64,000 nt of DNA from Siphonodentalium dalli (Eukaryota; Mollusca; Scaphopoda; Gadilida; Siphonodentaliidae): the NCBI GenBank assembly GCA_032622095.1, contig CP136062.1, positions 195,491,887 to 195,555,886 on the forward strand. The letters are read 5' to 3'. The notes beneath the pieces are model-generated. The model saw only the letters and a program-made list of their open reading frames with translations. It made no database searches and had not been told where the DNA came from. Positions 41,701 through 55,001 of this stretch are shown here, in pieces. The position numbers and the translations under genes are program-made. Within the stretch, counting starts at the first letter, position 1. Each line of letters opens with the position of its first letter.

Positions 41701-44700
41701 ATATATGCGAGGCGACCTATGGTCGACTCGCATATATAAGAGAATGCATTGGCACAGGGCTAACTGTAACTATCACAATGTGGTCAATGAGCCGGTTCCA
41801 ATGATATCCATATTTGCATGGTTCTATTGAGACAGACCGAAGATATTTTAGGCTGTTGAAGCTTTATTTGGCCGGTTTTGGCCGGTTTGTTGGGTAAAGG
41901 GTTAAAGGGATGGGCAGCCTTTGTTGTAGGTTATAATTTAGAAATAAGGCCAAACAAAAAATGATATTTGATTCTCAGGCATTTTTTTTTAAATCAATGA
42001 GGAAGCGAGGCATTTTTTTTTCTTATTTTTTTTCTGACCATAGACTAGCATAGTAAGAAAAATTCCCAGGTCCAAAAAATGTAGGGAGAACTTTGTAATG
42101 GATATAAACTAATTTAATCTGATATAACGAATGACAAATTCTGACATTGTACTACCAGTACATCATATAAGGATTACCTAGAATGATAAATATATTAATA
42201 TGATTTTAACATCGGCACTATCATTTTTAACAACACGCAGAACTACATATCTGATTCATACAAAAATACGGAACGTAAATACATTCGAAACGAAAAGATA
42301 AAGTGATCTTCCAAACTATCATAGAAAGTCTTGATTCATTTATTCCGCTGACTCATTAGAGGCTGTATATGTACTGCAATGGATGATAGACAATAACACT
42401 TCGAATAACAATTCATAAACATGGCCAATATTCACTGCTTGTCAAACTGTATTGCGCTCCGGTTTGAGTACCTTCAATCGCAATAGTGTAGCAAGGGGGA
42501 AACTCTATCTTGCAGTGTTACTTACTTACTGTGAAAATGTCGCAAAAGTCAAATATCTAACGTCCTGCTAATCTTTTACGAAATATTTCAACACATTTGA
42601 CCAATATTGATTTTGAACTGACAGCGGGTAGAATGCGTCGATTCAAATAACATTTGGTGTGATTTGAATGCGATTGTTGATTGCACCAATAATTTTATCT
42701 ACGCATTCCGTAGCGCAACGAAACATTTTCATTGGACGATAGTTCCAAGTGTTTGTCTATAAACAATCGTAACATAACGTTTTTGATGTTTGTTTACGTG
42801 CAGTGTATGCGATATTTATGATTTGTATGAGAACACCATCTGTCTATTATATAATATTCTTTCTGTTTAAGACAGTTTTAGTGGATGTGACTTTTTTAAA
42901 CCTATACCCACAGGGAAGGCCACCCATATCTTTAAGGGTTAAGAAATGGGAAATTGACTTTGCTTGGCCTTACCACTAATAGAGTCAAATTATGATTGTT
43001 TTGATTGTTAACCCTTTACCCAACAGAAGGGCCCTGTGCCAATGCATTCTCTTATATATGCGAGTCGACCATAGGTCGCCTCGCATATATAAGAGAATGC
43101 ATTGGCTTAACACATTAAAAATAATAAAATTGTTAAAGAATGTAAGAAAAAATGGTAAAAAGTGTTAAAAACAGATTTTATTTAGGCCAATGCATTCTCT
43201 TATATATGCGAGGCGACCTATGGTCGACTCGCATATATAAGAGAATGCATTGGCACAGGGCTAACTGTAACTATCACAATGTGGTCAAGGAGCCGGTTCC
43301 AATGATATCCATATTTGTATGGTTCTATTGAGACAGTCCGAAGATATTTTAGGCTGTTGAAGCTTTATTTGGCCGGTTTTGGCCGGTTTGTTGGGTAAAG
43401 GGTTAATACACATGCTGATGCTTATCAATTATTGAATGTTATTGAATTATTCCTTAAAATTCCTTTCATATGATTTGTGACAACAGGGATTTTTCTACCC
43501 GTTTTGGAACAGAATCCAGGGCCCTTTTCTTTGGGAAAGTTTGCACCATCATGGCTTATAATTGAGAATATATAAAGAATATAGGAACAAGAATTTTCAT
43601 TGTGGAACACAGCGTAATATATAACAAGAGCATCGCTAGGGCATGGCAAAATACGCCCTTTAGCCATTTAGAATTGTACTACTGCAAAAATAAAATAATA
43701 CTTTGAGCTTACATCTGAAGAATATCTGATATACCCCTAATTTCAATGACAAAATGCGGACAAATTCTAAGTCGGAAAATGGCTCATGTGAAAAAATAAC
43801 TAGACAGAACCTATATTCGAACTTGGCCTGTAGTTTTAGCTGGGAAATACACATACCAACTTTGGTTCAGATCAAATAATCAAAACTGGAGTTATCGGTC
43901 GGAAAACGAAATGTTTTGAAATTGGTCAAATTCTAAGTCAAAAAAGGGCTGTAACTCATGTAAAAATAATTTGACGGAACCCATATTCAAACTTGGCCTG
44001 TAGTTTTAGCTGGGAAATACACATACCAACTTTGGTTCAGATCAAATAATCAAAACTGGAGTTATCGGTCGGAAAACGAAATGTTTTGAAATTGGTCAAA
44101 TTCTAAGTCGAAAAAGGGCCGTAACTCATGTAAAAATAATTGGACGGAACACATATTCGACCTTGGCCTGTATCTTTAGCTGGGAACTTTGGTTCAGGTC
44201 AAATAATCCAAACTGTAGTTATCGATCGAAAATCAAAAATGTTAACGGACGGATGGCTAGACAGACGGTCGGATGGACAGGCTGATTACATAATACAACC
44301 TTTTTTCAAAAGGGCGTATAAAAACAGATTTAACAAATTTCAATAGAACGTTTATTCCTATATTATGAATTGGAACGAGAGTACTGGAAAATCGTCATAA
44401 AATGAAAGAGAAGTTCTATCTTTTGTTCGGAGGACAAGTGATTTCTGTGAATCGTGTTCATAAATTGGAAATAAACCTGACCATTTACCATTGGAAATTG
44501 GGTCCATCTTAGGCCCCTTGCATTGCCTAAATAATGCCTAAACATTGTGTAAATCAACCAAATTAGAAAGCAAGGTACAATAAGTGATTGTTGATAATGA
44601 ACAAACTTACTAGAGACACAGCCCCTAGATGGTAGGTAAGCAATTGATATACTTCCAGATGAGAATTTAATTATACCTTGTGCTCTCTGCTTTTTGACTC

Positions 44701-47700
44701 CATGGTGATATCGTAGATTGTGCTCTGCTTCAAATACCTTAAAAAAGTCAAATTTATTATAAACTCAATGAATACAGGGATGAATAGTATGTGTAGAACG
44801 TTTAACTAATATATATAAGGTTATCGCCACCATGTGTGTTTCCGAGATCCATATTAAAGTCGAGCTACCTTCTCTAGGCTGTATATGGTCAATTTCGTTA
44901 GGACAAGACGATATATGGCCCAGAGAAGGTAGCGAGACTTGAATACCTATCTCAGAAACACACAAACAATTCACACAACAGACAATTGTCAAAAAGGTAG
45001 TATTTTATGAGAACTATGTTGTTACTCGTATATAGATAACGCACCGCACAGTTGATGTCGTGGTGCATCACCATCAGACTAACATCATCAATGATAATTA
45101 TTTTTGGGGAAATACAACTGATTTTATTTAGTGTTTTGGCATTGTCATTGCAAACGACTCAATTGAATGGATTTTATAGATAGTCTAGCCTCATATTATG
45201 AAAATAATAGGACTATTTGATGCCAATTGGCAGGTTAATCATAATTTTTTACAAACGAAGCGAACCTCCACATCTCACGCGCAATCACTGTTGCCATCTA
45301 GGATACGATTTGTTGCCATGCAAGATTGGAAACCGCATAGGTGTTTCGTGTGTATTTGAGGAAATATAGCTATATTGTAAGTTAACTATATATATTTACA
45401 TACACTCGCTTTTCCCGTAGACACGCCCCGGAGCCAATGTGTTCATAAACCTATGAATCACAATGAGCACCATTTTATATCCAATAACCGCAGTCGGTTC
45501 CGATCATTATAGACTGCATGGTTATTCATCACGATTGGATTTGTCAGTGTGTCAGAAGGAATATGTTAGTATAATTTGTGGGACAAACGGATGATTTGAG
45601 AGATTACTAGCAGAATGAGGTCCCCAGAGGGGGAATTTAGTGATGGTATTCATTCTGAAAATTGTCAAACACTATTTCAAGATTTGCCCAGGTCGATTAA
45701 AATGAGACTGGGTCTATACATGAGTCAGACTGTGTATAAAGAAGCTTGAAGCAAGAATTACCTTAAAGATCCCTTCATCTTTGGGAAAGATCACAAACTG
45801 TATTCTTTTCAGTGACGTATTTGGGTGGCTTTCTTCAAACTTCTGTACAGCATCGTACATCGTTTTAGCTGCCACTGGTGGAGGGTATCTCAGTCCTCCT
45901 GTTCCCAAAGCAGGGAATGCAATACTGCCCAGGCGCTTAACATGAGCCATGTTTAGGGTAGACAACATTAGATTCTGCAAGCTCTGGAAAGGCCAAAGAA
46001 AATAAGGCTGCTAGGCCACACGTCCCCCTAATAAGGTGATTTACTTGACTGGTGGCCTTTGATTAGACACCAGAATAAATTCTAAGTCTTATGAAGTTAT
46101 CATCCGGAAACCAAAATAATAGAACATAAAGTCGACAAGGGTCATAACTCTAGTAAAATTTAGAGGACAGAACCCAAATTCGAACTTCACTGACATATTG
46201 TCATGTGAGTAATCCTTATACCAAATTTGAAAACAATCTGATAATTAAAACAAAAGTTATCATCCAAAACAAAATATAATTGGCATATTCTAAGTCGATA
46301 ACTGTGGTGAAAATGGACGGACCGCACCCATATTCGATATTGACCTATATTGTCACACGAGTAATCCACATACGAAATATAACAAGCAGTCGCAGACGGC
46401 GGTATCCGCCGCCGAATTGCGCAGTTGGGGAAGTGCATTCTCAATAATGTTTGCGTTCCCAGTATGTGCTAAACAAGAGGTGGGATTTTGTCAAAAAGCC
46501 TGGCTTGTGAACTCATTTTAGATACTGGTCATGCCATGGGAACGAATATACCAAAATCTTTTAAATCCGTTGACATTTGTGGAAATTAGTCCTGTGACGT
46601 CATCCATTTGCACCAAAAATAACTCTATAAAAGTCCAATAACTCTGAGCACTGAAAATAACCGGCCGGACCTGGTTTGCGAACTCGTTCTAGATACTGGT
46701 CATGTGAACTCATACATGTATACCAAAAATCTTTTAAATCCTTTGACATTTGCGGAAATGAGCCCTGTGATGTCGTCCATTTGCACACAAAAAAATAAAC
46801 AAAGTCCAATAACTCCGGTGAAAATATCCGGCCGTACCTGGTTTGCGAACTGTTCTAGATACTGGTCATGTGAACTCATATAACAAAAATCTTTGAAATC
46901 CGTTGAGATTTGTGGAAATGAGCCCTGTGGCATCGTCTATTTGCTATTTGGTAAATTCAACAAAAATAATAAACAAAGTCCAATAACTCCGGTAAAAATA
47001 TCCGGCCAGACCTGGCATGCAAACTCATTCTAGGTAATGGTCAAGTGAACTCGTATACCAAATATCTTTGAAATCCGTTGAGATTTGTGGAAATGAGCCC
47101 TGTGACGTCATCTATTTGCTATATGGTAAATTCGACAAAAATAAATAAACAAAGTCCAATAACCCCGGTAAAAATATCTGGCCAGACCTGGCTTGTGAAC
47201 TCATTCTAGGTACCGGTAATGGTCAGGTGAACTCATATACCACAAATCTTTGAAATCCGTTTACATTTGTTCAAGTTATGACTTACAAATTCGGGATGGA
47301 CAGACGGACGGAACCCATTACTATATCCCCCGCAAATTTTAAATTTGGCGGGAGATAAAAACAATCTGATAACTAAAACTAAAATTATCATCCGGAATAA
47401 AATACAATGAAAGTGTCAATGACACTGTAGCTCAACATGGGAAGGAGTAAATTTTTTGCTGAGAAATGAAAAGAATGATAAAGAAGAAGGAAAGTAAACT
47501 AGAAGTCACCCTGAAGATTTATATGAAGATTGGTGATAATCGAATGAGGGATGCGCCAAATGATTTAGTCATACAAAGAGTAAATTCCAAGATGGCCACT
47601 GGCGGTCATGTTTTTCAACAAATTTCGGTCAAAATAAGAGGCTCCAATCTAGGAGTCACCCTGAAGATCCATTTGAAGTTTGGTGATGATGGGATGAGGG

Positions 47701-50700
47701 ATGTGGTCTGTAGGGTGCACTAAAGGATTTAGTCATACAAAGAGAAAATTACAAGATGGCCGCTGTTGACCATGTTTTTCAAACAATTTCGGTCAAAATA
47801 GAATGCTCCCATCTAGAGGTCACCCTGAAGATGCATATAAAGTTTGGTGATCATCAGATGAGGCATGTGGTCTGTAGGGTGTGCCAAAGGACTTAGTCAT
47901 GCAAAGAAAATCCAAGATGGCTGCCGGCCGCCATGTTTTTCATTGAAAATAGCTCCCATCTGGAGGTGATTCTAAACATGCCTGTAAATTTTCAAATCAA
48001 TTCTCCAATAAATGCAGACTGCGGGGTGTGCTGATGAATTCAAATTTGAAATCCAAGATGGCTGCTGGTGGCCATGTTTTTTAACAAATTTCAGTCAAAA
48101 TAGGAGGCTCCCATCTAGAGGTCACCCTGAAGATCCATATAAAGTTTGGTGACGATCAGATGCGAGATGTGGCCTGAAGGGTGTGCCAAAGGATTTAGTC
48201 ATACAAAGAGCAAATTCCATGATGGGTGCTGGCAGCCATCTTTTTCAACTAAATATTTAGAAAAACCGAACTAAAAAGAACAGGCCTGGTGTTATTAGGT
48301 GCGCACATGCGTTTTTTCCACGTGCCCAAGTGCAGCGATGTTCCATATGTGAGGTACAGTGATGCTCTAATTGATCGACCTCTTAACCAAAGCAGAATTA
48401 TGGGTAACTTTTCAGGATTTAGTCGGAAATATGGCTTGTTGCCATTCATCGGAAAGCTGTAGGTAATATATCGGTTTATAGTATTCCAAACATGGAACCT
48501 GAGATCGATTGATAACACATCTGTATATAGGGTGTTCAATGAGAGCGGCATCGAGCCTTAGAAGTGTAGACATCAATCAGTGACTACGTGTCAAATGTCG
48601 GAGTTCTGCGTATATGATGTAGCAAAGTCAGGTGGTGGATGCTTTGAACTGATGACTAGCAGAATATTATCCACACGGTACATGCACAGTGATATACTTT
48701 TCGGGAATTTCCAGGAATGTTGTTTCAGTTTCATTCGATTGTTCCTGTTTGAGTTTCAATAACAATGGATGCCGTTAACCGTGTTTGTGTCAAAGGCAAT
48801 ACAGTTAAACTTAATGTCTACAATAAATGGAACACGATAGGTCAGATTGGTTTCGATACCACAAAAAAACGAGAGGCCGATCATGATCGGCAGATGTTAA
48901 CCCATCCCTTGGCGATAGTAAGTTACTCTGATCGGAATCATAAACGAGAGTTTTGATGTTGAATTATAGAGTATACTGTTATGTATTATTATAGACAATG
49001 TACCTAACACAAATTATTGGAATTTATGGGTCACCCACATTTATATAAGAGAATGCACTGGAACAGGATCTGTAATGCTGCACAACAACAGCCTTGGGTT
49101 AAATGTGAAAAGGTGACCTAGATATGGAATACTTGGGTTGAGAGATTCCAATTTAAGTTTACAATGATAATGTATCGAATTCTACCCAAAACAGCCATCA
49201 AGATCAACACCTCACTACTGACCCATCAGTATCAATTATACAGCAGAGCTGTCAACAAATCACAGGCATTGATTATGTTAATGGCTGGCATCTCTATGAA
49301 ACCAATAACATTTATAATGACCTCAGACCTTCAGTGATGTTCTAGTCTACTGTTAAAAGCATGTGATGTGTATTGTTGAAACTTGTTTTTAAATTAGATG
49401 CCATAGCTTTCTTGATCTGCTCATTGGCATAAGAGACGTCAGAAAATAATATAACCATATTAAACCAAATTTGGTGTGCTGACTCAGGGTACCCTCAGGG
49501 TACCCTCAGGGTACCCTTAAATTTTGTTAGTAGTAACTTTAAAATACTTAATTATAAAAAAAAACAATTTTATTATTTTTTGTTGTTATTTATTTATTTA
49601 TTCATTTATTTATTTTATGTTAAATTGAGCAAGAAATTAAAAATTAAAAATTAGTCATTTGTGGGTAAGTATAAATTTTCCCATCTCCACTAGCATGGGC
49701 ATGCATATGTATGTGATTTTTGTGAAACATTGGACAAACATGACAGATTATGTGATAAAACACAATTTATTCCCTATGAGTTTTCTATTGCCAGCTATCT
49801 TTCCTGACAGAGACCTCCTCAGAAACCCAGGCTAACAGGGCAAATTAATTACATGGATCTCTTATCTCTCTACAGGTATAAAGTATCTCTGGTTACCCTC
49901 ACACTGATGGCTAAAAATAACTCTATTTCCCATAATACAGATTACTGCTTGTCTCCTTCTCTAAGGAGTTAAACTTCATATCACTGGTAATTAATTGTAG
50001 ACTGCTAGGGTTGTCTGTTCAATTCTTAGTTGAAAAAGGGCCATAACTCCATTAAAAAATATCGGATCAAACCCATATTCGAACTCGACCTGTATTTTGA
50101 AACAAAATTTGGTTCCTATCAGTTGAGAAATGGTTTATTTATGGAAGCATGCATGAATTATATGTCAAAGGGCCATAACTCCATTAAAAAATATCATATC
50201 AAACCCATATTCGAACTCGATATGTATTTTGGGCTCATAAACTCGCATACCAGATTTGGTGCCGGTCAGATAATTTTTTTTTTAGTTATGGCAGCATGCA
50301 TGAATTCTAAGTCAAAAAAGGGCCATAACTCCATAAAAAAAACTTGGATCAAACCCATATTCGAACTCGATCTGTATTTGGTGCTGAGAAATTCATATAC
50401 AAAATTTGGTTCCGATCAGATAGAAAATATTTCAGTTATCGCACCATGCGTAAAGTGTCTACAGACAGACAGACAGATGGACGGACGGACGGACTAACGA
50501 CGAGTGGTCAATCCGGACAACGACACTATGTTTACCATACTATGGCATGGGTAAACATAAAAACGTTGCGAGTATGTGACCAAAGTATGGTGTTTGATTT
50601 GTGCGAAGCATGACAATCGGTTGAAAATTGGTCTTCGTGTGAATGATTTAGAATGTTACACAGTCGGGACAAATTTTGTGAAAAAGGACAGTGTGGACAG

Positions 50701-53700
50701 ACACTTGAGATCTAAAACACACTCATTTGCGGTGCAGTATGGTTTTAAAGATTAAACATAAAGATTATATAATCTGCTTAATTCTTCTGGACTGATTAAC
50801 GTTACATGACAAATTCACTGTTTATTTGGTATTTGACTCAATTGAGCCTGTTTTTGGTGCAAAATAACAACATATTGTTAAGGAGAGCAATTTGCCCTCC
50901 TAAGCAAGTCTCAGGAAGGCAATTTTTTGCCACCCTGGATTTTCTATAACACCAGGCCTAAAAGAAATAAAATCTAAGTTTCTATAGAAATTTGATAATA
51001 CAGAAACATGAGCAGAATGGAGGTCCCCAGAGGGTGAATTTAGTGATGCTGGCCCGCTATTCAGGATAGCGTCACTAAATTCACCCTCTGGGGACCTCAT
51101 TCTGCAAATGATAGACATGCTATAACCAGGCTTGCACATGGTGAATAATACACCATTCCAATATATGAAGTAAAGATATTAAAGATGCATAATCTGATTA
51201 AACGCCTTCAATTACAATTTATTTGGCTTTGGGCGTAAAAAATATTTGATTCAAGTCGAGGAACCCACCCATCAAAGCTTTGAAATCTATTATTTTTCAC
51301 CATTGAGACTTATTGGTGGCCTGGTAAAAAGTTGACGAGCCACGGTCTCGAACCAAATTGCAGATGAAGATGGATAACTCTAAAATCAAGTGGCTTTGGA
51401 TTGAACAAAATGTTGATAAATAACAGGTTTTGGGCAATTTTATACTATATAGTCATTGTTTCTGGGCAATTAATCGTTTCTAATAACTGAAGCGGGATTT
51501 CAAGAAAAATTGTTGTTGTTGGAATCTGATGATATGGGGACCATCGAATTGGATTGAGTACCTTTAAGATTCTTGCAAACACATCATGGAGGGTATCTTA
51601 GAACTCACAGCCCTCAAAATATGGTGCTAGTCATTTGCAGAATGAGGTCCCCAGAGGGTGAATTTAGTGACGCTACCCGCACAGTAGGCTAGCATCACTA
51701 AATTCACCCTCTGGGAATCTCATTCTGCTTAGGCCTCATCTTCTCTGGAAAGTATGTTTATTCACATAAAATTAACAAGTTTATTAATTTCTTTAGAAAG
51801 CTACTTTTTCTTTAAGTTTCTCTATATACACAAATTGGCATACGACACAATGCATAATCGAGGTGCCCAATGGGTGCACATCACCATCTTCATCATCTGA
51901 GAACTTAAATCCTTGTCTAGATCTCCCATAGCAGATGAGGCCATGCAGAATGAGGTCACCCAGAGGATGAATTTAGGTATGCTAAATTCACCCTTTGGGG
52001 ACCTAATTCTGCAAATGATCAGCACAACATATACCATACCGTACCTGTGTATCTCCTTTCTTGAAAACAGCCAGTTGTCCGTGGAAGATAAACTGACACT
52101 TGAGTTTTCCGCCACTCGTAATCGCAGCATCTGTCGGGTTCTTCAGGCCCGTCGGGTAAGTTATGTTCAACTCATTTTGTATCTGAGGCCCTGCTGCTTC
52201 AAGGATAGCCTGGGATACTGCACCCTTTGACAAACTCAAACTAGGACTAACTGTGTTGACCATAACTGCAACCTAGATAAAAAGAAAATTGATTATCAAA
52301 CAAAAATCAACATTCAAATAATTATTGATACAACTTCATTGAACATATTAAAATTGTTATCATTATTAAACGAATTGATTTCACAAGAATGATGTGTGGA
52401 TCCGCTCTGTACGTTGGCGAGACAGAGAGACAATTGTCGGAAAGGATTGTGGAACATCTGAGGGACATTCAACTTCATGATGATAAGCCGGCCTATGGAT
52501 ATTTTAATCAACCGGGACATTCCATTGACAACATAAGGGTATTGGTTTTTAAAAAGGTTAATGGGAACAAACAGCTGAGACTGAGACCCTTGGATAGCTA
52601 AGTTGAAAACCCGGACTGACCACGATTTCAATGCTAGAGTAAAATGGCACCAACTTTTGGATGTCAATGCTGCGATAGCGTTGCTTGGTGTTAGTTGACG
52701 TTCTCTGACAAAAGACCTTTAACGCCATTGTAAAATATCTGCCATTGTTATTTGTATGTTTATCTGAATGCCATCATGTGATTTTATCTGAATAATATCA
52801 ACTGAAGAAGGCCTAAGTCCGAAAGCTTTTGAAGAGCGACTTATTTAATTTGTCAGCCTACAGGGTCCCTCATCTCCTGGACCATTTTTACACTATTACT
52901 ACAGAGCATACAATGATACAATGGAACAGGATGATGGTAAAGGTATATGGAAAGTTATTTTTTTTATCAAATTGGACAATTTAAATCACCATGTAATGAA
53001 TAAGGTACAGTAATGCCCTAATTAATCGACTCCTTAAACACAGCAGAATTATGGGTAAATTTTCAGGATTTAGTCGGAAATATGGCTTGTTGCCATTCTC
53101 GGGGAGAGCTTTCCGATGAATGGCAACAAGCCATATTTCCGACTAAATCCTGAAAAGTTACCCATAATTCTGCTGTGTTTAAGGAGTCGATTACTTAGGG
53201 CATTACTGTAGGATAATGCTTCAATTTATAGAACTGACCACAACCATTTATGTCAGAAAGAATAAAATATGACGAGTTATTATTTCCAAATCATAATAAT
53301 AAATAATAAACATTACTACAGAGCACACAATGATACAATGGAATAGGATGATAGTACATGTATAGTTATTGGAAACAGAGTTATTTTGTATCAAGTTGGA
53401 CAATTTAAATGAATAAGGTACATTAGGATACTGCTTCAATTTATAGAACTGAACACAACCATTTATGTCAGAAAGAATAAAATATGACGAGTTACGTTGC
53501 ATAGTGACACTTCAAGAAACATGAGCGGGTCTAACCATCACCAAACATGACGTCACGGATGTCACGAAAGTGCGGAAAGAGAATTCCGGTGAAATCTTAG
53601 TGAAAAAAACAACTTGAAAACTCATGGCTAGAAACATTTGACAAAGTAGTTGATAGTTATATTGCGTGGTTCTGTTCCTTGCGGAGACTATACTATACTA

Positions 53701-54965
53701 CTGTCATTGCATTTCAGCCATGTTCATGTTTTTGTAATGCTAGACTGAACACTCAAAATTCTTGCCACATTTTGACAATATATAGTTACTCCGAAAACAA
53801 ACGAATCAGATTGATCAACAGGCTGATGAACATGGATAATTTTATTGGAAATAAACAAGGGCAACGCCAAGCATGGGCCAATGCCCTCCACTGTACAGTC
53901 AATATTGGCTATATTTAGAGAGGAAATATATGAAGTGGGGCATTTCTCTGTTTAACCCGGGTCATAACTCTGGCAAAGGGCCATAACTCTGGAACAAAAG
54001 TGTGAACAAAACAAACCCGGGATCATATCTTCTGCAAAGGCCATATCTCTGGACAAAAGTGTAGAAAAAACCTGCACTATGAAGGATGGATGGACGAAGG
54101 TCTCCACTATTTACACCCGAATCCTCAATTCACAAATTTCCAAATCAAACAAGGGCCGTAACTCTGTTTTAAATTAATGAATGAAAACGCAGTATGTGGG
54201 TATCCTTTCCACCAACCTGTGCTATCACCCTGCGAAAAGACAACGAAATCTGATAAATAACACCTGAGTTACAAGCTGAAATATTCTTTCCGACACAAAA
54301 TTAACAAATTTCCAACTCAAACAAAGGCATAACTCTGGTAAAAATTAATGGATGAAACCCGTAGTATGTCGATATCCTTTCCCCCCAACCTGCGCTATCA
54401 CATGCCAAAGGACAACAAAATCCCTTAATAAATACATCCACAGCATAATGTTTGTTATGGACGCATTGACACGTTTTACACTAAGTCCAGCAAAGGACCA
54501 TAACTCTGGAATAAAAGTGCAGACAAAACCTGCACTATGTGGAGATCCTTTTCACAATGCTGGTCTACCGGCATACCAAAGGACATCCAAATTGGACTAT
54601 CGACACTTGAGCTGTATTGTGAAATGTTTGTTACAGACAGATGGATGCCAAGACGGACAGAGAGATGGATGTTTCCACTATATACGCCCGAATCCTTCTT
54701 TAGAGGGTAGGGGGCAGAATAAAATGTGTTACCCGAATACAACCATATCATTTTTTTTCAGCTTCATCCCAATGATAATGACATGTCATTTGTCATGAGA
54801 ACATTAGATGTGACCTTTTTGAGGAGGCCTTTTGTTAGGTAGACTTAACATGAACTTACAGACTGTTCCGTGAGAAGTCCTTTGGTTAGGAAGAGTTTAA
54901 TGCCTTCAGCCTCGGGTTGAGCTGATGCACTTGCTCCTCCCACAGGGCTTCTATTCCTTGCTCCG

Positions 54966-55001
<36 letters not shown>

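Noticed and set aside
50030-50497. 155-residue plus-strand open frame with repeating 'GHNSIKK' and 'KPIFELD' segments
   Set aside because: The repeats are direct translations of ~140-bp tandem units ending in a GACGGACGG tract; other copies of the family have stops in every frame.
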